DNA of 36,954 bases from Chlorobiota bacterium (GTDB lineage: Bacteria > Bacteroidota > Bacteroidia > Flavobacteriales > Flavobacteriaceae), in contig JAADED010000035.1 of NCBI GenBank assembly GCA_013153605.1, positions 1-36,954 of the forward strand, read 5' to 3'. Within the stretch, counting starts at the first letter, position 1. Every line of letters begins with the position of its first letter. Below, one piece after another: positions 15,730 to 24,642 of this stretch. The translations under genes and the position numbers were made by a program. The notes beneath the pieces were generated by a model, which searched no databases, was not told where the DNA came from, and saw only the letters and a list, made by a program, of their open reading frames with translations.

Positions 15730-18504
15730 ATGAAAAAATTTATAATTGCCGTTCTTGCTATCCTTTTTATTATAGTAGGCCTCATTGTGGCCGCTCCTTT
15801 GTTTTTTAAGGACGACCTCGTTCGTGCGGTCAAAAAGGACCTCAACCGCCGCCTTACCGCCCGGGTGGATTTCGGCGACGTAAAGGTGAGCCTGTGGCGG
15901 AGCTTTCCCGACCTCTATGTGGAGGTGCGCGATTTCGTCATCGACAGCACGGGACCCGAGCATAACCTTACTTTGGCGTCGGTGGACCGCTTCGGTCTTA
16001 CGATGGACTTGCTCAAACTTTTCAAAGGAGCCAAAGAGATCAAATCCGTGGAAATGCAAGGGGCGAAATTTCATGTGTATGTCTCTCCCGAAGGCGAGGC
16101 CAATTACGATATCATGGCCGAAAGCGAAGAAGAAACGTCCGAAGAGGAATCGGGTGATCTGGAGTGGGAAATCCGAACGTTCACGGCCCGCGACGTGCAA
16201 GTGGATTACGAAGACGAATCGATGGATATGGCCCTTCAGATCCGAGGGTTGAACCATGAAGGGCGCATCCGCTCGGCCGAAGGCCGCTACTTCCTCACGG
16301 GCGAATCCGAAGCCGAAGAAGTGGATTTTTATTTCGACGGCACGGGATATTTGCGCCGTGTGCGCACCCGCATGACCCACGACATTACTGCCGACGGAGA
16401 TTGGAGCCGCTATCGCTTCAACCGCATCGATGCCCGTCTTAACGGATTGCCCTTGGAAATGCAAGGGGAAGTGGCGTTGGAAGACAAAGGGGTGTTTACC
16501 GACCTATCTTTTCGAGCTCCCGGCGGGTCGCTGGCCGATTTTATGACCTTGGTACCCGCCGAATATATGCCTTCGCTTCCCGAATTGGATATTCGTGGCG
16601 ACGCCCGGTTGGAAGGTTTTGTCAAAGGATGGCAAACGGATTCGCTTTATCCGGCCTACCGCGTGGATTTTGCGGTGGAAAAAGGACGCATCAAAGGTAA
16701 AGATCTTCCGGCCGCGGTTGAAAATATTTCGGTACGTACCCTGGTGGATTTTCCGGGCGGTCCCGATTTGGACGCCACCGTCATCGACATGCCCGACATA
16801 AGCTTTTCCGTCAAGGACCATTTCGCCCGCGGTTCGCTCGAAATACGCCGTCCTCTGACCGATCCTTGGGTGCAAACGGCGTGGAAAAGCAAGTTGGACC
16901 TCTCGGCGTTCAAGGATGCTTTGCCTTTGGAAGGCGTGCGCCGGTTGGAAGGCCGGTTGGATGCCGATTTTGCGGTCAAAGGACGGGTGTCGGATATGGA
17001 AGCCGGCCGTGCCGACAAGGTGGATGCCCGAGGTTATTTTGCGGTGGAAAAATTTGCTTACGAAGCCGATTCCTTACCTTGGCCCGTGCAAATTCCCCGC
17101 GGACGTTTGAACTTCACGCCTCTGGCCCTCGAAGTGGCGCCCACCCGGATATTGGCCGGAAAAAGCGATTTCGAAATCCGCGGCAAGGTAACCAATTACC
17201 TGGCTTATGCCATGCAAAAAGATTCGGTCCTCCGGGCCCGTATCGATTCCCGATCCGCACTGATCGATTTTAACGAGTTGAGCGGAGCCGCACCCGACGA
17301 AACCGGAGAAGAGGAAGAAGAAACGGCCGCCGCACCCCGCATTCCCTCGGATTTGGACATCACCGTGCGCGCAACGGCCGACCGATTGATTTTCAAAAAT
17401 ATGGATTTGCGAGACGTGCAATCCCTCATCGAAATCAAAGACCGGAAGGCTTCCCTCACCACCTTGCTGATGAAAGCGTTCGGCGGTAAAATGGAATTGA
17501 CGGGTCTTTACGACACTTCCGGCGATACGCCTTATTCGCGTCTGGATTTGCAACTCCGCAATGCCCGCATCGACGAATCGGCCGAGAGTTTGAGTTATAT
17601 GAAATATTATACTCCTCTCTTGACCCGCATCCGGGGGCAATATGACATGGAATTCGGCGTGGGCACGGCATTGGACAGCTTGCTGAACCCCGTATTTTCC
17701 ACCACCGATGCCCGGGGATTCGTCCGATCGGGCCAAATCACGGCCGGAAAGATCGAGTTTTTTGAACGGGTGGCCGATTTGCTCAAGCTCCAAGCTTTAT
17801 CAAACCCCCGCATCGATCGTGTGGAAGCCGGATTCACCATCGAAAAAGGAAATTTGGGCATCAAACCCTTTGATTTTCGTATCAGCGGCATTCCTTCGAA
17901 GCTGGGCGGCACCGTTCGGTTGGACCGCACGTTGGATCTCACCTGGGATATGCGCATTCCTTTGAAAATGTTGGGCAATCGGGCTACGGAATGGGTGTCG
18001 CAATTCAAAGGACAATTGGACGCATTGGGTTTACCGCTCGATCAAATCGATACCGTGTACGTCACGTTGAAAATTACCGGAAATGTAACGTCTCCTTCGA
18101 TCAAACCCGTGTTTAGCAAAGGCACCGGCAAGCAAGGATTGACCGCTACCGTGAAGGAAGCCGTCACGGCGGTGGTGGACCAAAAAATCGACGAAGCCAA
18201 AGAAAAAGCCGCCCTCGAAGCCGAAGCCCTGATCCGGGAAGCCGAAGCGCGGGGCGATGCCTTGATCCGCGAAGCCGAAGCCGCCGCCCGGGCCTTGCGC
18301 GAAGAGGCCGAACGCCAGGCCGCCCGGCTGGAAGCCGAAGCCAAAGATCCCATCTCCAAAATGGCAGCCAAAAAGGCGGCCGATAAAATTCGAAAAGAGG
18401 CCGACAAAAAAGCGCGGCAATTGGTGGAAAAAGCCCGAGCCGAAAAGCAACGTCTGATCGAAGAAGCCCGCCGCAAGGCGGCAACCCTGACGGGAGAAGA
18501 ATAA
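15730..18504 (+). CDS. AsmA family protein with long C-terminal coiled coil
   Basis: A 924-residue protein. One N-terminal membrane anchor (MKKFIIAVLAILFIIVGLIV) is followed by the AsmA opening: RAVKKDLNRRLTARVDFGDVKVSLWRSFPDL. A long repetitive beta-rich region follows and ends in an AsmA_2-like block (VRSGQITAGKIEFFERVADLLKLQ, IDRVEAGFTIEKGNL). These proteins are thought to be bridge-like lipid transporters between the inner and outer membranes. About the last 110 residues (from AVVDQKIDEAKEKAALEAEA) are an Ala/Glu/Arg-rich coiled coil. An acidic insert, EEEEETAAAP, lies near residue 525. The next gene, mutS2, starts 29 nt on but has its own promoter box. Confidence 0.85.
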   Translation: MKKFIIAVLAILFIIVGLIVAAPLFFKDDLVRAVKKDLNRRLTARVDFGDVKVSLWRSFPDLYVEVRDFVIDSTGPEHNLTLASVDRFGLTMDLLKLFKGAKEIKSVEMQGAKFHVYVSPEGEANYDIMAESEEETSEEESGDLEWEIRTFTARDVQVDYEDESMDMALQIRGLNHEGRIRSAEGRYFLTGESEAEEVDFYFDGTGYLRRVRTRMTHDITADGDWSRYRFNRIDARLNGLPLEMQGEVALEDKGVFTDLSFRAPGGSLADFMTLVPAEYMPSLPELDIRGDARLEGFVKGWQTDSLYPAYRVDFAVEKGRIKGKDLPAAVENISVRTLVDFPGGPDLDATVIDMPDISFSVKDHFARGSLEIRRPLTDPWVQTAWKSKLDLSAFKDALPLEGVRRLEGRLDADFAVKGRVSDMEAGRADKVDARGYFAVEKFAYEADSLPWPVQIPRGRLNFTPLALEVAPTRILAGKSDFEIRGKVTNYLAYAMQKDSVLRARIDSRSALIDFNELSGAAPDETGEEEEETAAAPRIPSDLDITVRATADRLIFKNMDLRDVQSLIEIKDRKASLTTLLMKAFGGKMELTGLYDTSGDTPYSRLDLQLRNARIDESAESLSYMKYYTPLLTRIRGQYDMEFGVGTALDSLLNPVFSTTDARGFVRSGQITAGKIEFFERVADLLKLQALSNPRIDRVEAGFTIEKGNLGIKPFDFRISGIPSKLGGTVRLDRTLDLTWDMRIPLKMLGNRATEWVSQFKGQLDALGLPLDQIDTVYVTLKITGNVTSPSIKPVFSKGTGKQGLTATVKEAVTAVVDQKIDEAKEKAALEAEALIREAEARGDALIREAEAAARALREEAERQAARLEAEAKDPISKMAAKKAADKIRKEADKKARQLVEKARAEKQRLIEEARRKAATLTGEE

Positions 18505-18508
18505 TGTC

Positions 18509-18516
18509 TATTTTTG
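18509..18516 (+). promoter_or_regulatory. -7 box for mutS2
   Basis: TATTTTTG is a perfect TAnnTTTG match, 17 nt before the GTG start at 18534, just after the stop of the AsmA-family gene. Confidence 0.5.
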
Positions 18517-18533
18517 ATTAAAACTCGCGCCTC

Positions 18534-20684
18534 GTGTTTGTGCATCCCAAAGTGCTGGCCGATCTGGAATTCGACCGCATCCTCGAAGAAATAGCCTCCC
18601 GCGCCCGTACCCGCCCGGCACGGGAAACCATCCGCGCATTGCGCCCCGCCTCCTCATACGAAGAAGTGGAAGAAGCATTACACGAAACCGACGAATATCT
18701 CAAGGCCCTGTTGAGCGGCAATCGCTTTCCCGAAGACGAATTCACGCCCATGGGCGAAGAGCTCCAGAAATTGAGGGTCGAAAATTATTTTTTGGATGCC
18801 GAGGCTTTGTTGGAAGTGGCCCGCATGCTGGATTTGGTGCGCGCATGGCATCGTCATTTACAAACGTTCGGCCCGGAATATCCCGTCATTAACCGCCGGT
18901 TCGCTTCTCTCACCCCCTTGCCCGCTTTGGTGCGCGAAATAAGGGGAAAAATTCTTCCGGGTCCCGAAATCAAGGACAACGCTTCGCCCGAATTGGCCCG
19001 CATACGGGAGCAAATCCGGGAAGTGAGGCGGGAAAGGGACACCCTTTTTGCACGAATGCGCAAACATTACGAACAAAAAGGATACCTGGACGAAATCGGC
19101 GAGAGCTTCATCGACGACCGCCCCGTGTTGGCGGTCAAATTGCCTTACGCCAAACATTTGGACGGCGATTATGCCGGTACTTCCCGCACGGGCAATATCG
19201 TGTTTATGGAACCGGCCGAAACCGTGCCGCTCACCCGCCGGTTGAGGCGCCTTCATGCCGAAGAAGAAGCCGAAATCATTCGCATCCTCAAACGTTTGTC
19301 CGACGAGGTGCGGGCAAATCTGGACGAAGTCCTTCGTCAGGAGGCTTTTTTGATTCACATGGATGCCGTACGGGCCAAAGCCCTGTTTGCCCGGGATACC
19401 GACAGCAGCCTTCCCGCGCCCGATCGCGAAGGGGAATTGGTGCTCAAAGAAGCCTATCACCCGTTGCTCCTGTTGGAAAACCGAAAGCGGGGATTGCCGG
19501 TTATTCCCCAAGACATTCGTCTCACTCCGCGGCGGCGCATCCTGGTGATTTCGGGTCCCAATGCCGGGGGCAAATCCATCACCCTCAAAACGGTGGGATT
19601 GTTGCAATTGATGTTTCAATCGGGATTGCTGATTCCCGTTCATCCCGATACGCGCCTTCGATTTTTCGAAAAAATCCTTACCGACATCGGCGACCACCAA
19701 TCCATCGAAAACCAATTGTCCACCTACAGCTACCGGCTCAAAAATATGAAGCTCTTCCTTCGCCTGGCCGATAAAGACACCCTCTTTCTCATCGACGAAT
19801 TCGGTTCGGGTTCCGACCCGGATTTGGGCGGTGCCCTGGCCGAAGTCTTTTTGGAATTGTTTAACCGCCGCGGGGCATACGGCGTGATTACCACCCATTA
19901 CAACAATTTGAAATTATTGGCCGAAAAATTGGACGGCACCGTCAATGCCCACATGGCTTTCGATTTGCGCCGCTTGGCGCCGCTGTACAAATTGCGCATC
20001 GGAGAGCCGGGGAGTTCTTACACTTTTGAAGTGGCCCGAAAAATCGGCATTCCCGAACATTTGATCGGCAAGGCGCGGAAAAAGGTGGACCGCAAAAAGG
20101 TGGAATTCGACCGCACTTTGGCCCATATGCAAGAAAAAATGCGGCAATTGGAAAAAGAAATCGACCGCTGGAAGACCAAACGGCAAGAGTTGGAAAAACA
20201 AATCGCCGAATACCGCGAAAAGGAAATAGGCCTTCTTAAAAAACTCAATGCTTTCCGAGAATTGTACGAGCAGGATCGCCAAGTGTGGGAGAACGGCCGT
20301 AAGATGAAGGAGTGGCTCGAAAATTTCCGTCGCCACGGCGACCGGCGCAAGATGTGGCGCGATTTTATCAAATGGGCCGAAAAAACGCATCTCAAGCAAG
20401 TGGAATCCTCCTCTCCGCCTTCGCCCCGCCGGCTGGAGAAAGCCCGAAAAGAAGTACGGGAAGTGATTCGCCGCGAAGACGTGCGCCGCAAGTTGGAAGA
20501 AGCCCTCATCGAACATTCGGATTACAAACCGGCGGTGGGCGATCGCGTGGTATTGGCCGGAAGCACTTCCGAAGGCGTGATTACGGGCATCAAAGGGACG
20601 GTGGCCACGGTAAATTACGGCAAATTTACCGCCGAAGTTCCTTTGTCGGACTTGCGGCCGGCGAAGAACTCTTCCGCTCAGTGA
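18534..20684 (+). CDS. mutS2: MutS2 family ATPase lacking the Smr nuclease domain
   Basis: A 716-residue MutS2-type protein starting at a GTG (MFVHPKVLADLEFDRILEEI). The core and clamp regions come first, then the ATPase domain with Walker A GPNAGGKS (341-348) and Walker B LFLIDEFGSGSDP (about 415-427), followed by a GAYGVITTHYNNLK helix. A long coiled coil spans about residues 515-600. A C-terminal small barrel ends VGDRVVLAGSTSEGV to VPLSDLRP and stops at NSSAQ. Canonical MutS2 proteins continue to nearly 790 residues with an Smr endonuclease domain, absent here; shorter forms occur in Bacteroidota. Proposed roles are recombination suppression and rescue of collided ribosomes. Confidence 0.88.
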   Translation: MFVHPKVLADLEFDRILEEIASRARTRPARETIRALRPASSYEEVEEALHETDEYLKALLSGNRFPEDEFTPMGEELQKLRVENYFLDAEALLEVARMLDLVRAWHRHLQTFGPEYPVINRRFASLTPLPALVREIRGKILPGPEIKDNASPELARIREQIREVRRERDTLFARMRKHYEQKGYLDEIGESFIDDRPVLAVKLPYAKHLDGDYAGTSRTGNIVFMEPAETVPLTRRLRRLHAEEEAEIIRILKRLSDEVRANLDEVLRQEAFLIHMDAVRAKALFARDTDSSLPAPDREGELVLKEAYHPLLLLENRKRGLPVIPQDIRLTPRRRILVISGPNAGGKSITLKTVGLLQLMFQSGLLIPVHPDTRLRFFEKILTDIGDHQSIENQLSTYSYRLKNMKLFLRLADKDTLFLIDEFGSGSDPDLGGALAEVFLELFNRRGAYGVITTHYNNLKLLAEKLDGTVNAHMAFDLRRLAPLYKLRIGEPGSSYTFEVARKIGIPEHLIGKARKKVDRKKVEFDRTLAHMQEKMRQLEKEIDRWKTKRQELEKQIAEYREKEIGLLKKLNAFRELYEQDRQVWENGRKMKEWLENFRRHGDRRKMWRDFIKWAEKTHLKQVESSSPPSPRRLEKARKEVREVIRREDVRRKLEEALIEHSDYKPAVGDRVVLAGSTSEGVITGIKGTVATVNYGKFTAEVPLSDLRPAKNSSAQ

Positions 20685-21370
20685 GCACCCCACCAAGCCA
20701 GCACGAAAGCCGCCAGAATGACCGCCAGCTTCTTGAGGGGTAAGCGGTGGTCGCGATCGCTTTCGAAAATGATCACCGTGCTGATATGGGTGAGAATACC
20801 CGCCACAAAGGCCGAGACATATACTTTATGCGTTTGTAGAAAATGCACGTGCTCACCCGCCCAGGCCCCCAAAGGGCTCATGAGGGCGAACAGCACCACC
20901 GCGGCCAAAGTTTTTCGCCAATCCTTCCATGCTTGCATGGCAAAAGTGGCCACAGTGAGAGCGATGGGAAATTTATGCACCAGGATGGCGTGGAGGTAGG
21001 CATGCGAGTGCAATTGATGAACCGGCAACCCTTCGGTGAAGGCATGAAGGAATAATCCCAGCAAGGCGCCGGCCGAAAGGATATGGTCGTGATCGTGGGT
21101 ATGCCCGTGCTCCAATCCCGACGAAAAATATTCCAATAACAACTGGAAAACCAATCCCGCCAGAAGAAAGAATCCCGCCGTGCGGCAAGATACCTCTCCC
21201 GCGGCGCAAGGGCCGTAAATTTCGGGTAACAGGTGAAACACAATCACCGCAAAGAGGTAGGCGCCGCTAAAGCTCACCAAGTAGGGGAGCCATCGGGGAC
21301 GCTTGCGCATCCACAGGGCGGCCAGGCCGCCGGCCAAGACGGTTCCGATCAAAAGGATATAATCGCTCAT
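20678..21370 (-). CDS. ZIP family divalent metal transporter
   Basis: A 230-residue, roughly eight-TM protein. ZIP metal-site residues are visible: H46 and E50 in FHLLPE (TM2), H109 and E113 in LHAFTEG (TM4), and H132 in HKFPIALT (TM5). A His-rich cytoplasmic loop, EHGHTHDHDH (about 87-96), sits between TM3 and TM4, as in zinc/iron ZIPs. It would import Zn2+, Fe2+ or Mn2+. Its stop overlaps the convergent mutS2 end by 7 bp, and its ATG overlaps the upstream TPR gene stop (ATGA), so the two minus-strand genes are coupled. Confidence 0.88.
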   Translation of the reverse strand: MSDYILLIGTVLAGGLAALWMRKRPRWLPYLVSFSGAYLFAVIVFHLLPEIYGPCAAGEVSCRTAGFFLLAGLVFQLLLEYFSSGLEHGHTHDHDHILSAGALLGLFLHAFTEGLPVHQLHSHAYLHAILVHKFPIALTVATFAMQAWKDWRKTLAAVVLFALMSPLGAWAGEHVHFLQTHKVYVSAFVAGILTHISTVIIFESDRDHRLPLKKLAVILAAFVLAWWGAH

Positions 21371-23142
21371 GGTAAAGCATGTTTTGATTCGGACAAGCGG
21401 CGGAACGCTTCGCGCGCTTCGTCAAATCGGTAACCTTGGGGGTAATCCGTGATCAGGCGTTGGAGGTAAGCCTTGGCCCGGGCCGGGTCGCCGTAACGGG
21501 CTTCCAATATGCCCAGCCGGTATAGGGCTTCTTCGCGGTAAATTTTATCTCGCTCGAATTCGAGCAATTTTTTCCACAACGGCCCGGTGGCCGCTTCGTC
21601 TCCCGCTTCTATCAGGAGGAGGGCTTCCAAATAGACCAGGTCGTCGTACAACGGCGAAGCATTCAGGGTGTCTTGCAACCGCCGGATTTTGGCCAATGCT
21701 TCGTGATGGCGTCCGGTGTAATAGTCATAATACACGTCGGCAAAGGCGCGCAAATCCCGCTGAAGGGTATCGCCCGGGCGGCGGTGGGCTACAATCAGGT
21801 AGTCCAACCGGAGGGCGTCGTTGGCGATTTTTTTGTCGGTGGCTTTTTTCAATGTTTTCAACAGGCGGTGGGCCCAATCGAAATCACCCTCGAAGAACGA
21901 GGCCAACGCGGTTTTGTACAGGGCGCGGTAGGCGATTTCTCCCCCGTGTACGTCTTCGCGCAAGAGGGTATATTCGATGGCGGCGGCCGAAGGGCGGCGG
22001 TCCCAGAGGAGGGCGTCGGCTTTTTTCTCGCGCCACAACGGATTGCGGGAGCGGCGGGCCAAGCTGTCGGCCAGCCGGCGGGCGGCGGCATAATTGCGGC
22101 GATAGTTCAAAAGACGGTCCAAAATCAATTCGTACACCCTGTCTTGCCAGGGGCCGGGCGGCATGGATCGGGCTCTTTGTTTCCATATTCGGATCAAATC
22201 GGCACTATCCGAAGAAGGTTGTACGGACTCCAGCCGAGTGCGTAACCATATCAACCTGGCGTACACCGGGCGGGAAGGGGAGGCGTGTTTCTCGGCATAA
22301 TCCAAAATCACTGCCGCCGAAGCGGGATCACCTTCGTTTAAGGCCTTAGCCGCCAAATCCGCCAATTCCTCGGGGCGGGCCAGCCCTTGCATGTGTAACG
22401 CCCGCAATTGGGCGAAAGCGGCCCGGAAATTTTTTTCCCGCGTATAAATCCATTCCAATATGCGCAACCATGCCGGCCGCGGCGATTCGCGCAAGCGGCG
22501 GATCAGGGTTTGCTTGAAAATGCGGTTGTAAGTGTTTTCCGGGTCGTCGGTCAGGTAGCGGGACAAAAAACTTTGGATATAGTGGAAATAATTTTCGTTC
22601 AACTTCAATGTTTCCGCATAAGCTTCGGCCATCAGTTCGGGTTTGCCCTGTTCGGCGTAAATGTGTCCTTTTTGTAAATATATGTAGGGCGTTTCTTCCC
22701 GGCTTGCGGCCGCCTCCAGCAAAAGGAGCGCTTCGTCCAGGTAGTGGTAATTTTTGAGGCGATATACTAAATTTCCTACACGGGCGGGTTGTTGTTCCAC
22801 CGCCCGGCGCATGCGTTTCAGGATTTCGCGGGCCGCGGCTTCGTCGCCCCGGAGGCGTGCCAAATGATAGCGGTCGGCATCCAGGGAGGGAAGTCGTACG
22901 ACGGCGGCATGGCGTTCGATCCACCGGCCGGCCGAGGCGTAATCTCCTTTTTGCAAATAAATTTTAAGGGCTCCTTCATACACTTGTCGATTATATCGAC
23001 CCCGGCGCTCGAACCAAGTTTCGTACAGCGCCAGCGCCTTGTCCGTCTCCCCGGATTTGGCGTATCGGGCGGCCGTTTCCAAATCTTGCGAAAAAACCGG
23101 AAACCACCACAAAAAAATCACTCCCGCAAGTACCCTTTTCAT
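21367..23142 (-). CDS. Tetratricopeptide repeat protein, secreted or periplasmic
   Basis: A 591-residue helical repeat protein with a cleavable signal peptide (MKRVLAGVIFLWWFPVFSQ). TPR-like units are visible near the N-terminus (AARYAKSGETDKALALYETWF), near the middle (PYIYLQKGHIYAEQGKPELM) and near the C-terminus (ALYRLGILEARYGDPARAKAYL). It has the form of scaffold or gliding/lipid-associated TPR proteins of Bacteroidota, but no specific function can be assigned. The ATG at 23142 is preferred to a GTG one codon upstream. It is the first gene of a pair with the ZIP transporter. Confidence 0.75.
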   Translation of the reverse strand: MKRVLAGVIFLWWFPVFSQDLETAARYAKSGETDKALALYETWFERRGRYNRQVYEGALKIYLQKGDYASAGRWIERHAAVVRLPSLDADRYHLARLRGDEAAAREILKRMRRAVEQQPARVGNLVYRLKNYHYLDEALLLLEAAASREETPYIYLQKGHIYAEQGKPELMAEAYAETLKLNENYFHYIQSFLSRYLTDDPENTYNRIFKQTLIRRLRESPRPAWLRILEWIYTREKNFRAAFAQLRALHMQGLARPEELADLAAKALNEGDPASAAVILDYAEKHASPSRPVYARLIWLRTRLESVQPSSDSADLIRIWKQRARSMPPGPWQDRVYELILDRLLNYRRNYAAARRLADSLARRSRNPLWREKKADALLWDRRPSAAAIEYTLLREDVHGGEIAYRALYKTALASFFEGDFDWAHRLLKTLKKATDKKIANDALRLDYLIVAHRRPGDTLQRDLRAFADVYYDYYTGRHHEALAKIRRLQDTLNASPLYDDLVYLEALLLIEAGDEAATGPLWKKLLEFERDKIYREEALYRLGILEARYGDPARAKAYLQRLITDYPQGYRFDEAREAFRRLSESKHALP

Positions 23143-23217
23143 CACGTTATCAAAAAGTTAAAAAATTTGGCATGCAAATTGGACTTTTTAAAGCGGAAAC
23201 CCCGAAAAACAGCGGTC

Positions 23218-23361
23218 ATGAATTTAGCCGAAAGATATAAAAAACTCAAGTCAAAAGCCAATCGCCTTCTGAGAGAAGGGCTGGTCCACGAATATGTCAA
23301 AATCCTGGCCGAACTCACGCGGGTGGAATCCAAATTGCTCACGGCCATGCAAGCCAATTGA
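23218..23361 (+). CDS. 47-residue charged protein, unknown function
   Basis: A small open frame encoding MNLAERYKKLKSKANRLLRE then GLVHEYVKILAELTRVESKLL and ending TAMQAN. The sequence is a two-helix, Lys/Leu/Glu-patterned peptide. It starts with ATG at the intergenic side of a divergent gene pair and ends 54 nt before the DUF2147 gene. Amphipathic periodicity and the clean ATG support it being real; small proteins of this look are common in Bacteroidota, but I recognise no named family. Confidence 0.5.
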   Translation: MNLAERYKKLKSKANRLLREGLVHEYVKILAELTRVESKLLTAMQAN

Positions 23362-23415
23362 CCTTTGGCGGATTCAAAAAATCTCCTTAAATTGTTAACA
23401 CTAAAAACCGGAGCT

Positions 23416-23850
23416 ATGAAAAAGTTCATTCTTTTCTTCGCCGTGATGGCGGCCGCATGGAGCGTGCATGCCCAGGATGAAATCGTGGGTAAATGGAAAA
23501 CCATTGACGACGAAACGGGTGAAGCCAAATCCATTATCGAAATTTACAAGCAAGACGGCAAATATTACGGCAAAATCGTCAAGCTTCTTTCCGAAAAAAA
23601 CAAAGACGGCATTTGTCGTACCTGTGAAGGCAAGTTCGCCAACAAAAACATTATCGGTCTGGTAATTCTCAAGGATTTGGAATACGATGCCGACGACAAG
23701 GAGTGGGAAGGCGGCACCATTCTGGATCCCAAAACGGGCAAGGAATACAGCGTGTACCTCAAACTCGAAAGCCCCGACAAGCTGAAAGTACGCGGATACA
23801 TCGGCTTTTCGCTCATCGGCCGGACCCAATATTGGTATCGCGTCAAATAA
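23416..23850 (+). CDS. DUF2147 domain-containing secreted protein
   Basis: A 144-residue protein with a signal peptide (MKKFILFFAVMAAAWSVHAQ). DUF2147 follows: EIVGKWKTIDDETGEAKSIIEI, YYGKIVKLL, ILKDLEYD, EGGTILDPKTGKEYSVYLKL, KVRGYIGFSLIGRTQYWYRV. The fold is a small beta-barrel of unknown function, exported to the periplasm or surface. Two cysteines lie in GICRTCEGK and may form a disulphide or bind metal. Its stop at 23850 directly abuts the convergent MBL-fold gene. Confidence 0.85.
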   Translation: MKKFILFFAVMAAAWSVHAQDEIVGKWKTIDDETGEAKSIIEIYKQDGKYYGKIVKLLSEKNKDGICRTCEGKFANKNIIGLVILKDLEYDADDKEWEGGTILDPKTGKEYSVYLKLESPDKLKVRGYIGFSLIGRTQYWYRVK

Positions 23851-24642
23851 TCATATGTGAATGCGCAATCCGTCGTAAGCCGGCATGACCGGGACGGGAA
23901 GCCGGCGGCGGCGGATTTCTTCTTTTACTTCGGCCCATTTGCCCATCCAATGGCTGATGTGGGTGAGGTAGGCGCGTGCGGGACGGGTTTGGTCGATAAA
24001 TTCCAGGGCTTCGTCCAGATTGAAATGCAAGGGGTGAGGCTTGCGGTGCAAGGCGCTCACCACCAATACCGTGTCTTTATCGATGGCTGCCCGCGCGGGC
24101 TCGGGCACTTTTTTGACGTCCGTCAAATATACCAATTTCCCGATGCGATACCCGGTGACGGGCATGTCGCCGTGCCATGCCCGGAGGGGCGTAACCCGGT
24201 TGGCTTTGGTATCGAAGGGTTTGCCCGCTTCCAGGGTGATAAAGCGGTATTCGGGCGCCCCGTGGTATTGAGGTTTGCCCGACGCGGGGAAGAGGTAGTC
24301 GAAATGCTTGCGAATCCCTTCGAAAGTGAATTCTTCGGCATAAAAATGAAGGGGACGCCGGTCCATGGCATAATAGACGGCCCGTGTCTCGTCCAGCCCG
24401 CCGATGTGATCGAAATGGGGATGGGTGAAAAGAAAACTGTCGATGCGCGTGATGCCGTGGGTGAGGCATTGCGCCCGAAAATCGGGACCCGCGTCGATGA
24501 GAATGTGTTCGCCGGCGCTTCGAACGAGCACCGAAGTGCGCAAGCGTTGATCCTCGGCCGCTTCGGAGCGGCATACGTCGCACGTGCATCCCAATACCGG
24601 CACTCCCAGCGAGGCGCCCGTTCCCAAAAACAATACTTCCAT
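23851..24642 (-). CDS. MBL-fold metallo-hydrolase (PhnP/RNase Z-like)
   Basis: A 263-residue beta-lactamase-fold hydrolase. It begins [24 protein letters not shown], whose GCTCDVC cysteines match the structural zinc site of PhnP-like proteins. The metal motif HPHFDH is present in LFTHPHFDHIGGLDE, and LIDAGPDF precedes it. VYLTDVKK and LTHISHWMGK supply the later ligands. A cyclic phosphodiesterase or nucleotide-processing activity is plausible by family, but there is no phn operon. Its ATG overlaps the queA stop as TAATG, so it is probably translated with queA. Confidence 0.82.
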   Translation of the reverse strand: MEVLFLGTGASLGVPVLGCTCDVCRSEAAEDQRLRTSVLVRSAGEHILIDAGPDFRAQCLTHGITRIDSFLFTHPHFDHIGGLDETRAVYYAMDRRPLHFYAEEFTFEGIRKHFDYLFPASGKPQYHGAPEYRFITLEAGKPFDTKANRVTPLRAWHGDMPVTGYRIGKLVYLTDVKKVPEPARAAIDKDTVLVVSALHRKPHPLHFNLDEALEFIDQTRPARAYLTHISHWMGKWAEVKEEIRRRRLPVPVMPAYDGLRIHI

